From DASQFQ01 sp963730115 (GTDB lineage: Bacteria > Actinomycetota > Thermoleophilia > Solirubrobacterales > Solirubrobacteraceae): 64,000 nucleotides of DNA. The number at the start of each line of letters is the position of its first letter. Within the stretch, counting starts at the first letter, position 1. Location of the stretch: assembly GCA_963730115.1 (NCBI GenBank), contig CAVSQM010000001.1:1-64000 (forward strand), in the 5' to 3' direction. The notes below the pieces were generated by a model, which saw only the letters and a program-made list of their open reading frames with translations, searched no databases and was not told where the DNA came from. A program made the position numbers and the translations under genes. Positions 26,846-35,409 of this stretch are shown here, one piece after another.

Positions 26846-28333
26846 ATGTCCATCGACCCGGCGTTCGCCGTCGGCGAGGTCGACGAGCGAGTGTTCGGAT
26901 CGTTCGTCGAGCACATGGGGCGCTGCGTGTACGGCGGCATCTTCGAGCCGGGGCACCCGACGGCCGACGAGGACGGCTTCCGCGGCGACGTGCGCGAGCT
27001 CGTGCGCGACCTCGGGGTGACGATCGTCCGCTACCCCGGGGGCAACTTCGTCTCGGGCTACGACTGGGAGGACGGCATCGGACCGCGCGAGTCGCGGCCG
27101 CGGCGGCTCGACCTGGCGTGGCGCTCGATCGAGACCAACCAGGTCGGGACGGACGACTTCCTCGCCTGGACCCGGCGCGCAGGGGCCGAGCCGATGCTCG
27201 CGGCGAACATGGGCACGCGCGGCGTCGACGCGGCGCGCCGGCTCGTCGAGTACTGCAACGCGCCCGCGGGCAGCGAGTGGGCCGACCGGCGGCCCGGCGA
27301 CCCCTACGGCGTACACGTCTGGTGCATCGGCAACGAGATGGACGGGCCGTGGCAGATCGGTCACAAGGACGCCGTCGCCTACGGGAGGCTCGCCAACGAG
27401 GCGGGCAAGGCCATGCGCCTGGTCGACCCGTCGATCGAGCTCGTCGTGTGCGGCAGCTCGCACTCGCGGATGCCCACCTTCGGGGCGTGGGAGAACACGG
27501 TGCTCGACCTCGCGTGGGAGGTCGCCGACCACGTGTCGCTCCACACCTACTACGACCCAGCGCGCTTCGAGAGCCGCGAGGCGTTCCTCGCCGCCTCGCT
27601 CGACCTCGACCGCACGATCGACGCGGTCGCCGCCACCGCCGACGCGGTCGCCGCGCGCAGGGGCAGCCGCCGTCGCGTTTCGCTGAGCGTCGACGAGTGG
27701 AACGTCTGGTACCAGGAGCCGAGGGAGGCGTATGAGCGAAAGCGCGAGCCGTTCGTGGAGGCGCCGCCGCTGATCGAGGACACCTACACGGTCACCGATG
27801 CGCTGGTGGTCGGGTGCTGCCTGATCACGCTGCTGCGGCACGCCGACCGCGTCCGCATGGCCTGCCTGGCGCAGCTCGTCAACGTGATCGCGCCGATCCG
27901 CACCGAGAACGGCGGCGCGGCCTGGCGGCAGACGACGTACTTCCCGTTCCAGCACGCGGCGCGCCATGGCCGGGGGACCGTTTTGCGCGTGGAGCCGAGC
28001 GGCCCTACCTACGCCACCGAAGGCGAGAGCGAGGTGCCGGTGCTCGAGGCCGCCGCCGTACACGACGGCGAGCAGTCGCTGACGCTGTTCGCGGTCAACC
28101 GCGGCGCCCAGCCGCTCGCGCTGCGCGCGCGAATGACCGGGCTCGGGTCGCCTGAGGTGGCCGAGCACCTCGTCCTCGCCGACGACGACCCGGAGGCAGC
28201 CAACACGGCCGCCGAGCCGGATCGGGTGCTCCCACGCGTCGCCGAGGGCGCACGCGTCGAGGCCGGCGAGCTGCGCGCCGACCTCCCCGCACGCTCGTGG
28301 AACGTGCTGCGGCTCGGGCGCGCGGCGGGCTGA
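26846..28333 (+). CDS. GH51 alpha-L-arabinofuranosidase
   Basis: 495 aa. GH51 enzymes release terminal arabinofuranose from arabinan or arabinoxylan oligosaccharides. The acid/base Glu is in CIGNEMDGPW (about residue 164) and the nucleophile Glu in SVDEWNVWY (about 284); VRYPGGNFVSGYDWEDGIGP is the substrate-site segment of the family. The C-terminal 120 residues form the beta-sandwich domain. There is no signal peptide, so it acts in the cytosol on imported oligosaccharides, in line with the divergent importer. ATG 26846 follows GGGAGG; the longer frame from 26798 begins inside the operator. Confidence 0.92.
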   Translation: MSIDPAFAVGEVDERVFGSFVEHMGRCVYGGIFEPGHPTADEDGFRGDVRELVRDLGVTIVRYPGGNFVSGYDWEDGIGPRESRPRRLDLAWRSIETNQVGTDDFLAWTRRAGAEPMLAANMGTRGVDAARRLVEYCNAPAGSEWADRRPGDPYGVHVWCIGNEMDGPWQIGHKDAVAYGRLANEAGKAMRLVDPSIELVVCGSSHSRMPTFGAWENTVLDLAWEVADHVSLHTYYDPARFESREAFLAASLDLDRTIDAVAATADAVAARRGSRRRVSLSVDEWNVWYQEPREAYERKREPFVEAPPLIEDTYTVTDALVVGCCLITLLRHADRVRMACLAQLVNVIAPIRTENGGAAWRQTTYFPFQHAARHGRGTVLRVEPSGPTYATEGESEVPVLEAAAVHDGEQSLTLFAVNRGAQPLALRARMTGLGSPEVAEHLVLADDDPEAANTAAEPDRVLPRVAEGARVEAGELRADLPARSWNVLRLGRAAG

Positions 28334-28404
28334 GCGGCGCGCTCTCTGCTCGCGCTACGCCTACGACGCGCCGAGCCGGCACGAGTCGGAGTCGCCCACG
28401 GCGC

Positions 28405-29562
28405 TCAACGGCGCGCGCGCTGCGTCCGGATCATCAGCAGGATGAGCGCCACGAGGCCGAGCACCACGACCAGGGGGCCCGTCAGGTCCGCGCCTTGTGA
28501 GGGGGTCGGCTCCGGTGTCGGCTGGGCGGCCGGCGTCTCGGTCGCGGTGACCGTCGGGGTGGGCGCCGAGCGTACGGGCGGCGTGTTGTCGACGTCGCGG
28601 CTCAAGGCGTAGACGGCGATCGGCGCGAGGGCGACGAGCACGCAGAGCAGCACGATCGCCTGCCAGCGTGGACGACTGCTCCGGGGGCGCTCCGGCTTCG
28701 CGTCGGGCGCGGCGACCGGCTGCACCGGCTGCACCGGCGACTCGGCGGCGACGGGCTCCCACTCAAACCGCTTCGAGTACCAGGATTCTCCAGGCTCGAG
28801 CTCCTTCCATCCCGCGTCCGCGAGCATGGTCGCGAGCCGCTCGGCGGCCTCCTTCATCGCGTTCACGGCCGTGCGTCCGGTGGGCGGCCACTCCTGCGGC
28901 TCCGACTGCGCGAGCATGACCGTGCCGGGGCCGCGGGCCACGACGCAGAAGCGCGACTCGTTGCCGCTGTCGCGCCATTCGATCTCGGCCGTCCACGCCA
29001 GACGGCGATCGGGCGGCGATCCCGCGGGCGCTCCTGTGGCCGGCGGAGTCACCGGCGACGGACGGCCCGCCGGCGCTGGCTCGGGGACCCGTGGCGCTGG
29101 CGCGTCGATCTCCGCCGGCGGTCGTCCGCCTGCCTGCGCCGACGCGACGGTCGCGGTCGCCCGCGAGTCGCTCGTCTTCCTGGCGAAGCGTCCGGAGTTG
29201 CCGTGCCAGAGCGCGGGCATCACGGACACGTCCTCGACCGGTGCCGAAGGCGCGGCGGCAGCCTGAGGTTCACTCTCGCGACGATGGCGCATCCCGAGGA
29301 ACGTGATGGTCCCTGCCACCGTCAGGAGCGCGAGCAGCACGAGCGGGTCGACCGGCACGCCGCCGTCGGTGTCGGCGGCAGCCGCGGTGCTCCGCGGTGC
29401 GGGAGATGCCGTGGCCGTCGGCTCGGCGCTGGGCTCGGCGCTGGGCTCGGCCGTCGGAGCGAGCGGGTACTCCTTCCACAGCGTCTCCGGGGAGCCCCCG
29501 CGGTCCTGCGCCACGCCGGAGGGAGCTGGCAGCAGCGCGACCCACGCGAACAGGCAGAGCAC
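28405..29562 (-). CDS. Uncharacterised membrane protein with Pro/Thr/Glu-rich linkers
   Basis: About 385 aa, family not recognised. An N-terminal hydrophobic segment (LCLFAWVALLPAPSGVAQD) looks like a signal peptide. It is followed by a low-complexity PSAEPSAEPTATASPAP linker, a first TM (PLVLLALLTVAGTITFLG), a soluble domain of about 90 aa (AWTAEIEWRDSGNESRFCVV; ATMLADAGWKELEPGESWYS), a second TM (WQAIVLLCVLVALAPIAVYAL), a Pro/Thr linker and a third TM at the end. The GTG start is the only in-frame option, and it leaves an n-region without basic residues; a frameshift just upstream is possible. Function unknown. Confidence 0.6.
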   Translation of the reverse strand: MLCLFAWVALLPAPSGVAQDRGGSPETLWKEYPLAPTAEPSAEPSAEPTATASPAPRSTAAAADTDGGVPVDPLVLLALLTVAGTITFLGMRHRRESEPQAAAAPSAPVEDVSVMPALWHGNSGRFARKTSDSRATATVASAQAGGRPPAEIDAPAPRVPEPAPAGRPSPVTPPATGAPAGSPPDRRLAWTAEIEWRDSGNESRFCVVARGPGTVMLAQSEPQEWPPTGRTAVNAMKEAAERLATMLADAGWKELEPGESWYSKRFEWEPVAAESPVQPVQPVAAPDAKPERPRSSRPRWQAIVLLCVLVALAPIAVYALSRDVDNTPPVRSAPTPTVTATETPAAQPTPEPTPSQGADLTGPLVVVLGLVALILLMIRTQRARR

Positions 29563-29630
29563 GACAGCGAGCCCGGCATGCCATGTGATGCGGCGTGCAG
29601 CTGCGAGCGGGAGCGCGACAGCTCACCCCT

Positions 29631-30539
29631 CTAAGTCGCGCGGACGGCGGTCAACCGGTCGAGGAGGCGCTCGACGTCGTTCCGGGTCTGCTCGATCACG
29701 TCGGCCGACTCCTTGAGCTCCGCGCGCAGGCGCTCGGTTTCCTCCGCCGCGGCCTCGAGCTGCTCCACGCGCTCGCGGAGCGTGAGCGTCTCGGACTCCG
29801 TCGCCACGAGCTGCTCGCGAGCGGTCTGCAGGTCGGCGTCCTTCGTCTCGATCGCGTCGCGCGCCTCTTGAAGGTCGCTTTCCAGCTGCCTCGCGGCGCC
29901 CTGCTGGGCGGCCAGCGACTCCTCCGCGGACTCCCGGACCTTCGCCAGCCCGTCGCGGAAGCGCTCGCTGTCGCCGGCGCGGCGCTCGCGCTCGGCCTGG
30001 AGATCGTCACGCGCGCGTGTGAGCTCCGCCTGGGTCTGCTCCAGCTCGATCCGGACCTCGCGAAGCTCCTCTTGCGCGGCGAGCAGGTCGATCTGCGAGC
30101 CGACCGAGACCGCGACGGCCTCTGTGTTCTCCGTGGTCTCCATGGTCTCCGTGGTGTCCGTGGCTTCCGTCACCTCGTGCTTCGAGGGCGTCCGAACCTC
30201 CAGCACGCGAGGGCGTGAGAGACGGTTCTTCGCGCCGGGCTCCGGGAGCTCGACGACGAGGTCGTCACCCAGCTTCAGCTCGGCCACGTCGAACGCGACA
30301 GGAGCGTCCTGCCACGCGAAGGCCGCCTGCCAGATCTGGCCGTCCTCGGGCGGTCCGTCGACGCTGTCGGCGATCGCCGGCAGCCGATGCACGCTCTCGC
30401 CCTCGTGGAGGACGAGCACCGGGGGTGCCTCCGCCGGCGTCTCGCCGAGGCCGCCGAACGTGCCGGACACCGCGAGCCGGTCCGGGGTCACCCAGACGAA
30501 TCGCTTCAGCTCGAACGTCGGCTGATCGTCGTTTGCCAC
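29631..30539 (-). CDS. Coiled-coil protein with N-terminal beta domain (uncharacterised)
   Basis: 302 aa, no known family. The first 115 residues are beta-rich (FELKRFVWVTPDRLAVSGTF; WQAAFAWQDAPVAFDVAELK). A Thr/Glu repeat region (TEATDTTETMETTENTEA) links to a long heptad-patterned coiled coil covering about residues 150-300 (LREVRIELEQTQAELTRARD and similar). No membrane segment or signal. The coiled coil suggests a scaffold or filament-like role; nothing more can be said. Start GTG 30539, divergent from the ferritin-like gene. The gene before it on the strand is 68 nt downstream, so co-transcription with the membrane protein is possible. Confidence 0.65.
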   Translation of the reverse strand: MANDDQPTFELKRFVWVTPDRLAVSGTFGGLGETPAEAPPVLVLHEGESVHRLPAIADSVDGPPEDGQIWQAAFAWQDAPVAFDVAELKLGDDLVVELPEPGAKNRLSRPRVLEVRTPSKHEVTEATDTTETMETTENTEAVAVSVGSQIDLLAAQEELREVRIELEQTQAELTRARDDLQAERERRAGDSERFRDGLAKVRESAEESLAAQQGAARQLESDLQEARDAIETKDADLQTAREQLVATESETLTLRERVEQLEAAAEETERLRAELKESADVIEQTRNDVERLLDRLTAVRAT

Positions 30540-30681
30540 GAGGCCGAGAGTAGTCCGGCGTCAAGCGTTTCGGCGCCTGAAGTACCGGATCCTGTACGAA
30601 AGAACGGGCCACACAGTACAAGCACAGCGGATAGTGCATGGTCGCATGCCGAATTGGTCACCCGAGCACGGAGGCTCAGCT

Positions 30682-31287
30682 ATGCCGGTCCAAGTGCCGG
30701 AGGAGGAGGCGACGCGAGCGGAGATGTTCCGCCGCGCCATCGTCTCCGGCGGCGCGATCGTCGGAGGAGGGGTCGCGATGTGGGGGCTGCCGCAGCTGAC
30801 CGCCGCGGCGTCCAAGGAGCAGGACGCGCGCGTTCTCAATCTCGCGCTCGCGCTCGAGTACACCGAGGAGGCGTTCTACGCGGAGGCGCTCAAGCGCGGC
30901 GGACTGCAGCGCGACCTCAGGAACTACGCGGAGATCGTCCTGGAGCACGAGAAGGCGCACGTCGCGTTCCTCAAGCAGGCGCTGGGCACCGCGGCCGAGC
31001 CTGCGGGGAGCTTCGACTTCGGCGACAAGACGAAGGACGCCGAGGCGTTCACGGCCGCGGCGGTGACGCTCGAGGACCTCGCCGTCGCCACCTACAACGG
31101 CCAGGCCGTCAACCTCACCCCGGCGTCACTGAAGGCGGCGGCGCGGATCGTGTCCGTGGAGGGCCGGCACGCCGCCTGGATCCGCAGCATCGTCGGTGAC
31201 GTGCCCGCCACGGCCGCGACGGACCCGGGGGTCAAAGAGGACGAGACCCGACAGAAGCTGACCGACTTCGGCTGGAAGGCAGGGTGA
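30682..31287 (+). CDS. Ferritin-like domain protein 1
   Basis: 201 aa. An N-terminal hydrophobic stretch (RRAIVSGGAIVGGGVAMWGL) after paired arginines looks like a Tat-type or membrane anchor. A four-helix ferritin-like bundle follows, with carboxylate/His ligands in LEYTEEAFYAEAL, VLEHEKAHVAFL, TLEDLAVATYNG and SVEGRHAAWIRS, the pattern of the DUF4439/ferritin_2 (desiccation-related) group. These may bind iron or manganese outside the cytosol; function is unproven. ATG 30682 follows GGAGG at 8 nt. The stop overlaps the second ferritin-like gene (GTGA). Confidence 0.82.
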   Translation: MPVQVPEEEATRAEMFRRAIVSGGAIVGGGVAMWGLPQLTAAASKEQDARVLNLALALEYTEEAFYAEALKRGGLQRDLRNYAEIVLEHEKAHVAFLKQALGTAAEPAGSFDFGDKTKDAEAFTAAAVTLEDLAVATYNGQAVNLTPASLKAAARIVSVEGRHAAWIRSIVGDVPATAATDPGVKEDETRQKLTDFGWKAG

Positions 31288-31958
31288 GCGAGATGGACTT
31301 CCTCCTCGACGACCTCGACGCCGACGGCGCCCTTCGTGAAGCAGGCGAGAACGCCGGGATCTCCCGGGCGACCTTCATCGGCGGCACCGTCGCCGGCGCG
31401 GTGGCGGCGTTCGCGATCGCTCCCGACGCCGAGGCCGCGAGCAGCCACGACGTCGCCGTGCTGAACTTCGCGCTCGTGCTCGAGTACATGCAGTCGTCGT
31501 TCTACACGGAGGCCGAGCGCTCCAAGGCGCTCCGCGGCAAGGCCGAGGACGCCGCGAAGCGGGTCGGGGCGGTCGAGCGCGCGCACGTCAAGGCGTTCCA
31601 GGACCTGCTGGGTCGCAAGGCGATCAAGAAGCCGGCGTTCAACTTCCGCGGCACGACCGAGGCCCAGCGGCCGTTCCTCAAGACGGCGGTCGCCTTCGAG
31701 GACCTCGCGGTCGCGGCCTACAAGGGCCAGGCTCCGCGCCTGCGTGCCAAGCCGCTGCTCGCCGCGGCGGTCACGATCCACTCGGTCGAGGCGCGCCACG
31801 CGGCCTGGATGCGGTTCCTGTTCGGCGTCCAGCCGGCGGTCAACGCCTTCGACGACGCCGCGCCGAAGTCCGAGGTGGTGCGCGTCGTCAGGGCGACGAA
31901 CTTCATCGTCCCGCGCCCGCGCACGACCTCGCGCCGGCGCCCCCGTTTCACCGGATGA
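31284..31958 (+). CDS. Ferritin-like domain protein 2
   Basis: 224 aa paralogue of the previous gene. It shares the N-terminal hydrophobic segment (ISRATFIGGTVAGAVAAFAI) and the ligand helices LEYMQSSFYTEAE, VERAHVKAFQDLL, AFEDLAVAAYKG and SVEARHAAWMRF. The third residue set is intact, so both copies should bind metal if either does. The C-terminal tail is basic (RPRTTSRRRPRF), which could bind the wall or nucleic acid. GTG 31284 is used because GGAAGG lies 5 nt upstream; ATG 31293 is an alternative. It overlaps both neighbours by 4 nt. Confidence 0.8.
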   Translation: MSEMDFLLDDLDADGALREAGENAGISRATFIGGTVAGAVAAFAIAPDAEAASSHDVAVLNFALVLEYMQSSFYTEAERSKALRGKAEDAAKRVGAVERAHVKAFQDLLGRKAIKKPAFNFRGTTEAQRPFLKTAVAFEDLAVAAYKGQAPRLRAKPLLAAAVTIHSVEARHAAWMRFLFGVQPAVNAFDDAAPKSEVVRVVRATNFIVPRPRTTSRRRPRFTG

Positions 31959-32749
31959 CGCCGCGCACCGCTGCCGCCGCCGCGGGACTGGGCGTCGTGG
32001 CAGCGTGTGCCGTCGCGGGGCTCGGGGGTCTGCTGCTCGCCGGCGATGACGGCCAGGCCAGCCCGCGCGGAGCGGCGCTCCCGGCGTCGCCGAGGCCGGC
32101 CTTGACCGTGCCCCCGCCGATCGGGCTCGGCGACGGCGCACGCGTCGCGGTCTGGACCAGCGTGCTGCAGAGCGCCACCGCGCGAGCGAGGCCGAAGGAC
32201 GACGCGCGTCCCGTGGCGCGGCTGGCGCGGCGGACACCGGAGGGCACCGCCAACGTCGTGCTCGTCACCGGCCGTGCGAGCCATGCGCGCCGGGGCGTCT
32301 GGGTCCGGGTGCGGCTGCCGGTGCTCCCCAACGGGACCACCGCATGGGTGCCGAGGCGGGCGCTCGGCGCGTACCAGACCGTCCGCACGCGTCTCGTCGT
32401 GGACCGCCGCAAGCTGACCGCCACGCTGCTGCGTGACGGGCAGCCGGTGTTCCGCACCGACGTCGGCGTCGGGCAGGAGCGCTGGCCGACGCCGCGCGGG
32501 CAGTTCTACATCCGCAACCGGTTGACCCGCTACCGCAGCCCCACCTACGGCCCGCTCGCCTTCGGCACGAGCGCTCGCTCCGAGCAGCTGACCGACTGGC
32601 CCGCCGGCGGGTTCGTGGGCATCCACGGGACCGATCAGCCGGGCCTGCTGCCCGGGCGGGTATCCCACGGCTGCATCCGCATGCGCAACCGCGACATCGT
32701 CCGGCTCGGCCGGCTGATGGACGTCGGGACGCCGCTGACCATCCGCTGA
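31955..32749 (+). CDS. L,D-transpeptidase (YkuD family)
   Basis: 264 aa. One N-terminal membrane/signal segment (AAAGLGVVAACAVAGLGGLLLAG), an SH3-like stretch (VAVWTSVLQSATARARPKDDARP) and a YkuD catalytic domain from about residue 145. The active-site motif is FVGIHGTDQP followed by SHGCIRMRN, with catalytic Cys and both His present. It forms 3-3 peptidoglycan cross-links outside the membrane. ATG 31955 overlaps the ferritin-like stop (ATGA), so it is translationally coupled to the two ferritin-like proteins, an unusual pairing. Confidence 0.9.
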   Translation: MTPRTAAAAAGLGVVAACAVAGLGGLLLAGDDGQASPRGAALPASPRPALTVPPPIGLGDGARVAVWTSVLQSATARARPKDDARPVARLARRTPEGTANVVLVTGRASHARRGVWVRVRLPVLPNGTTAWVPRRALGAYQTVRTRLVVDRRKLTATLLRDGQPVFRTDVGVGQERWPTPRGQFYIRNRLTRYRSPTYGPLAFGTSARSEQLTDWPAGGFVGIHGTDQPGLLPGRVSHGCIRMRNRDIVRLGRLMDVGTPLTIR

Positions 32750-32776
32750 CCGCCGCAGCGGATAGGTTTCCCGCCG

Positions 32777-34234
32777 ATGGCGAGCGAGGGACAGCCCTCC
32801 GGCCTGCGGCGGGAGCTGCGCTTCTTCGAGGCGATCGCGCTGTCGCTCGCGATCATGGCGCCGACCGCCGCCATGGCGCTCAACGGCACGGCGGTGGCCG
32901 GGCTGATCGGGCGGGCGGTGCCGCTCGCGTTCCTGATCGCGACGATCGGCGTGATGTTCGTGTCGTACGGCTTCGTCCGGCTGACACGGCACTTCAACTC
33001 GGCCGGCTCGGTGTTCGCGCTCGCCGGCGCGACGCTCGGGCCGCGCGCCGGCTTCTTCGCCGGCTTCGCGCTGATGGGCACCTACACGCTGTTCACGATC
33101 GCGTCGGCGGCGGAGGTCGGGCTGTTCGGCGAGGCGTTCCTCGACGGGCTCGGGGCCGGGAGCGTCGACTGGGTGATCATCGGCCTGATCGCGATGGTGT
33201 TCGTGGCGCTGCTCGCGTTCGGCGACATCCGCGTCGCCACGCGCTCGCTGCTCGGCATCGAGGGCGTCTCGGTGGCGCTGATCCTCGTGCTGATGGCGGT
33301 GATCTTCGCCAAGGTCATCGGCGGTTCGGCGCCCAACGACCAGGAGTTCACGCTCGAGGTCTTCTCGCCGCCCGGCGGCATCCCGTTCAGCACGGTGGCG
33401 ATCGCCGCCGTGTTCGGCTTCCTGTCCTTCGGCGGCTTCGAGGGCGCGGCGTCGCTGGGCGAGGAGACCAACGATCCCGGCCGCAACATCCCGCGCGCGA
33501 TCTTCACCGCGGTGGTGGTGGCGGGCACGTTCTACATCGTCTGCATGGTCGCCCAGAGCCTCGGCTTCGGCCTCGACGAGGAGGGCATCAAGCGCTTCAG
33601 CGAGTCCTCCTCGCCGCTCGGCGACCTCAGCAACGACTTCATCGGCGCCGCGTTCGCCGACTTCATCAACTTCGGCGCCACCATCAGCGCGTTCGCGGCC
33701 ACGCTCGGCGCCGCCACCGCCGCCTCGCGGATCCTGTTCGCGATCTCGCGCGACGGCTTCGGGGACAGCCGTCTCGGCCGCACCTCGGCCCGCTCCGGCG
33801 CCCCCGCCGGCGCGCTCGCGGTGATCCTGGGCATCGCGGTCGTGGCGCTGATCGGCTACCGGATCAACGGCACCGACGCGGTCAACGCGTTCTTCTATCC
33901 CGGCACGATGGGCGTGCTGCTGATGCTCGTCAGCTACATCGTCTGCAACATCGGCGCGATCGTCTACCTCTACTTCCGCGGCGAGCGGAAGGTGCCGATG
34001 GCCGAGATCGTCATCCCGCTGATCGCGCTCGCGATCATCTTCTACGTCCTCTACCAGAACACGCTGGCCGACAGCCTCGTGTACCCGTACACGGTGTTCC
34101 CGCTGGTGGTGGCGGGGTGGCTCCTGCTGGGGGCGCTGATCATCGCGTTCGTGCCCGGCCTCGCCACCCGCATCGGCGAGGGGCTCGCGCGCGAGGAGGG
34201 GATGACCGCAGCGGGGCGCGACGACGTCGGGTAA
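32777..34234 (+). CDS. APC-family amino acid permease
   Basis: 485 aa with about 12 TM helices. The APC signature in helix 1 is LRFFEAIALSLAIMAPTAAM, and helix 6 has AAVFGFLSFGGFEGAASLGEE, followed by NDPGRNIPRAIFTAVVVAG. Cytosolic loop FAISRDGFGDSRLGRTSARS is typical. These proteins import amino acids by proton or substrate exchange; specificity cannot be assigned. It is 27 nt downstream of the L,D-transpeptidase gene and 9 nt upstream of the small hypothetical gene, so it may be part of the same transcript. Confidence 0.88.
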   Translation: MASEGQPSGLRRELRFFEAIALSLAIMAPTAAMALNGTAVAGLIGRAVPLAFLIATIGVMFVSYGFVRLTRHFNSAGSVFALAGATLGPRAGFFAGFALMGTYTLFTIASAAEVGLFGEAFLDGLGAGSVDWVIIGLIAMVFVALLAFGDIRVATRSLLGIEGVSVALILVLMAVIFAKVIGGSAPNDQEFTLEVFSPPGGIPFSTVAIAAVFGFLSFGGFEGAASLGEETNDPGRNIPRAIFTAVVVAGTFYIVCMVAQSLGFGLDEEGIKRFSESSSPLGDLSNDFIGAAFADFINFGATISAFAATLGAATAASRILFAISRDGFGDSRLGRTSARSGAPAGALAVILGIAVVALIGYRINGTDAVNAFFYPGTMGVLLMLVSYIVCNIGAIVYLYFRGERKVPMAEIVIPLIALAIIFYVLYQNTLADSLVYPYTVFPLVVAGWLLLGALIIAFVPGLATRIGEGLAREEGMTAAGRDDVG

Positions 34235-34243
34235 CGTCGCTCG

Positions 34244-34663
34244 ATGCCCCGGCTGCTCGAGGATCGGACCAGCGCGCTGGAGGTCGCGGTCGGCCGCGAG
34301 CACTTCCGCAACGGCGAGGTCGCGCTGACCATCCACGGCTCGGGCGAGGTCGACGTCGTGCAGCTGCGATCGGGCGCCGAGCGCGACTGGCACGCGCGGC
34401 TCGCCGACGACCGGCTGCGCGCCCTGGCCGACGAGCTCGGCGAACTCGACCTCGCGGCGCTGCGCCCGCGCGAGGGCGGCCGCGACCCGGACGACGACCC
34501 CGTCCGCCTCGCCCTCCGCGCCGACGACGAATCGCTCCACGAGGTGCAGCTCTGGCACGCCGACCGCTTCGCCGACGACCGCCTCGACCGCCTGCTGACC
34601 CGCTGGCAGACGCTGACCGAAGAGGTCACCGGCGGCGCGCTGCCCTACGGGGAACCGCGTTGA
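34244..34663 (+). CDS. Hypothetical protein (139 aa)
   Basis: No family recognised. Acidic, soluble, with a beta-rich N-terminal half (VAVGREHFRNGEVALTIHGSG; VDVVQLRSGAERDWHARL) and a helical remainder (DRLRALADELGELDLAAL; RFADDRLDRLLTRWQTLTEE). The shape resembles small proteins that report on ligand or hydrogen-bond-rich surfaces, but no motif is diagnostic. It overlaps the following metalloprotease gene by 4 nt (TTGA), which suggests a functional link such as an inhibitor or chaperone; that is inference only. Confidence 0.6.
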   Translation: MPRLLEDRTSALEVAVGREHFRNGEVALTIHGSGEVDVVQLRSGAERDWHARLADDRLRALADELGELDLAALRPREGGRDPDDDPVRLALRADDESLHEVQLWHADRFADDRLDRLLTRWQTLTEEVTGGALPYGEPR

Positions 34664-35409
34664 AGGAGGCCGCCGAGCAGGCGGAGGCGGTCGTCGAGAC
34701 CGCCGCGCCGGCGAGCGCCCCGGCACTCCAGCTCACGCAGGCCGGGCGCATCCTCGCCCTCCAGCGCAGCGCCGGGAACCGCGTCGTCACGCAGCTGCTC
34801 GCGCGCAAGGACACGACGACGGTCAGCAAGCACGTCCGCGAGGAGACCACTGGCGCGGACAACGTCAACTGGGACGCGTCGTTCGACGTGACGTTCGACG
34901 AGGACGCCACGCCGCCCACGATGTGGCTGGCGATCAACGTCAAGCTCAATCCCGTGGACGGCATCACCGAGGACCAGGTGCGCAACTTCCGGATCAACGT
35001 CCGCTCGCGCTTCAGCCTGATGTGGGGCTCCAAGTTCATCTTCCACGAGCACCGCACGATCTGGTCCGACCGCGACTGGCTGGTCCGCCCATCGGTGAAC
35101 TTCGTCGACTCCGGCCAGCACCTGACGGTCACCCTCCGCAAGGGGAAGGGCGCCGACAACCGCCAGAACTGGTACCTCGACTCGCCCGACTACACCCACG
35201 TCCACGAGGTCAGCCACCAGATGGGGCTGCTCGACGAGTACGCGGACGTCAGCGTGCCCGGCCGCAAGGTCTACGACGACCACTCGATCATGGGCGACTA
35301 CTACAAGGAGGGCATGACCGAGGCGACCGCGAAGGCGCGCCACGGGGAGCGGCTCGCCTCGATCATCGGGCCCGTGGTCGACAAGAACCTGACGTCGAGG
35401 CTGCGCTAG
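34660..35409 (+). CDS. Orphan zinc metalloprotease with eCIS-type LQRSAGNR motif
   Basis: 249 aa. Near the N-terminus is ILALQRSAGNRVVTQLLAR (residues about 31-49), the short LQRxAGN motif that recurs in DUF4157 and other proteins associated with extracellular contractile injection systems. The C-terminal half carries HEVSHQMGLLDEY, a metzincin-like HExxHxxGxxDE zinc site, next to DYTHV. No signal peptide. The start is TTG 34660 overlapping the stop of the 139-aa gene. No eCIS sheath, baseplate or AAA gene is in the window, so the protein is an orphan here. It converges on the YihY gene with a 4-nt overlap. Confidence 0.72.
   Translation: MKEAAEQAEAVVETAAPASAPALQLTQAGRILALQRSAGNRVVTQLLARKDTTTVSKHVREETTGADNVNWDASFDVTFDEDATPPTMWLAINVKLNPVDGITEDQVRNFRINVRSRFSLMWGSKFIFHEHRTIWSDRDWLVRPSVNFVDSGQHLTVTLRKGKGADNRQNWYLDSPDYTHVHEVSHQMGLLDEYADVSVPGRKVYDDHSIMGDYYKEGMTEATAKARHGERLASIIGPVVDKNLTSRLR

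Noticed and set aside
31718..34726. Very long minus-strand ORF (about 1,000 codons), and similar long ones at 52787-55570 and 38232-40952
   Set aside because: They lie antisense to well-supported genes and are rich in repeated Arg/Ala/Asp/His patterns typical of non-coding frames in high-GC DNA. They contain no domain motif of their own, apart from true genes that begin inside them.
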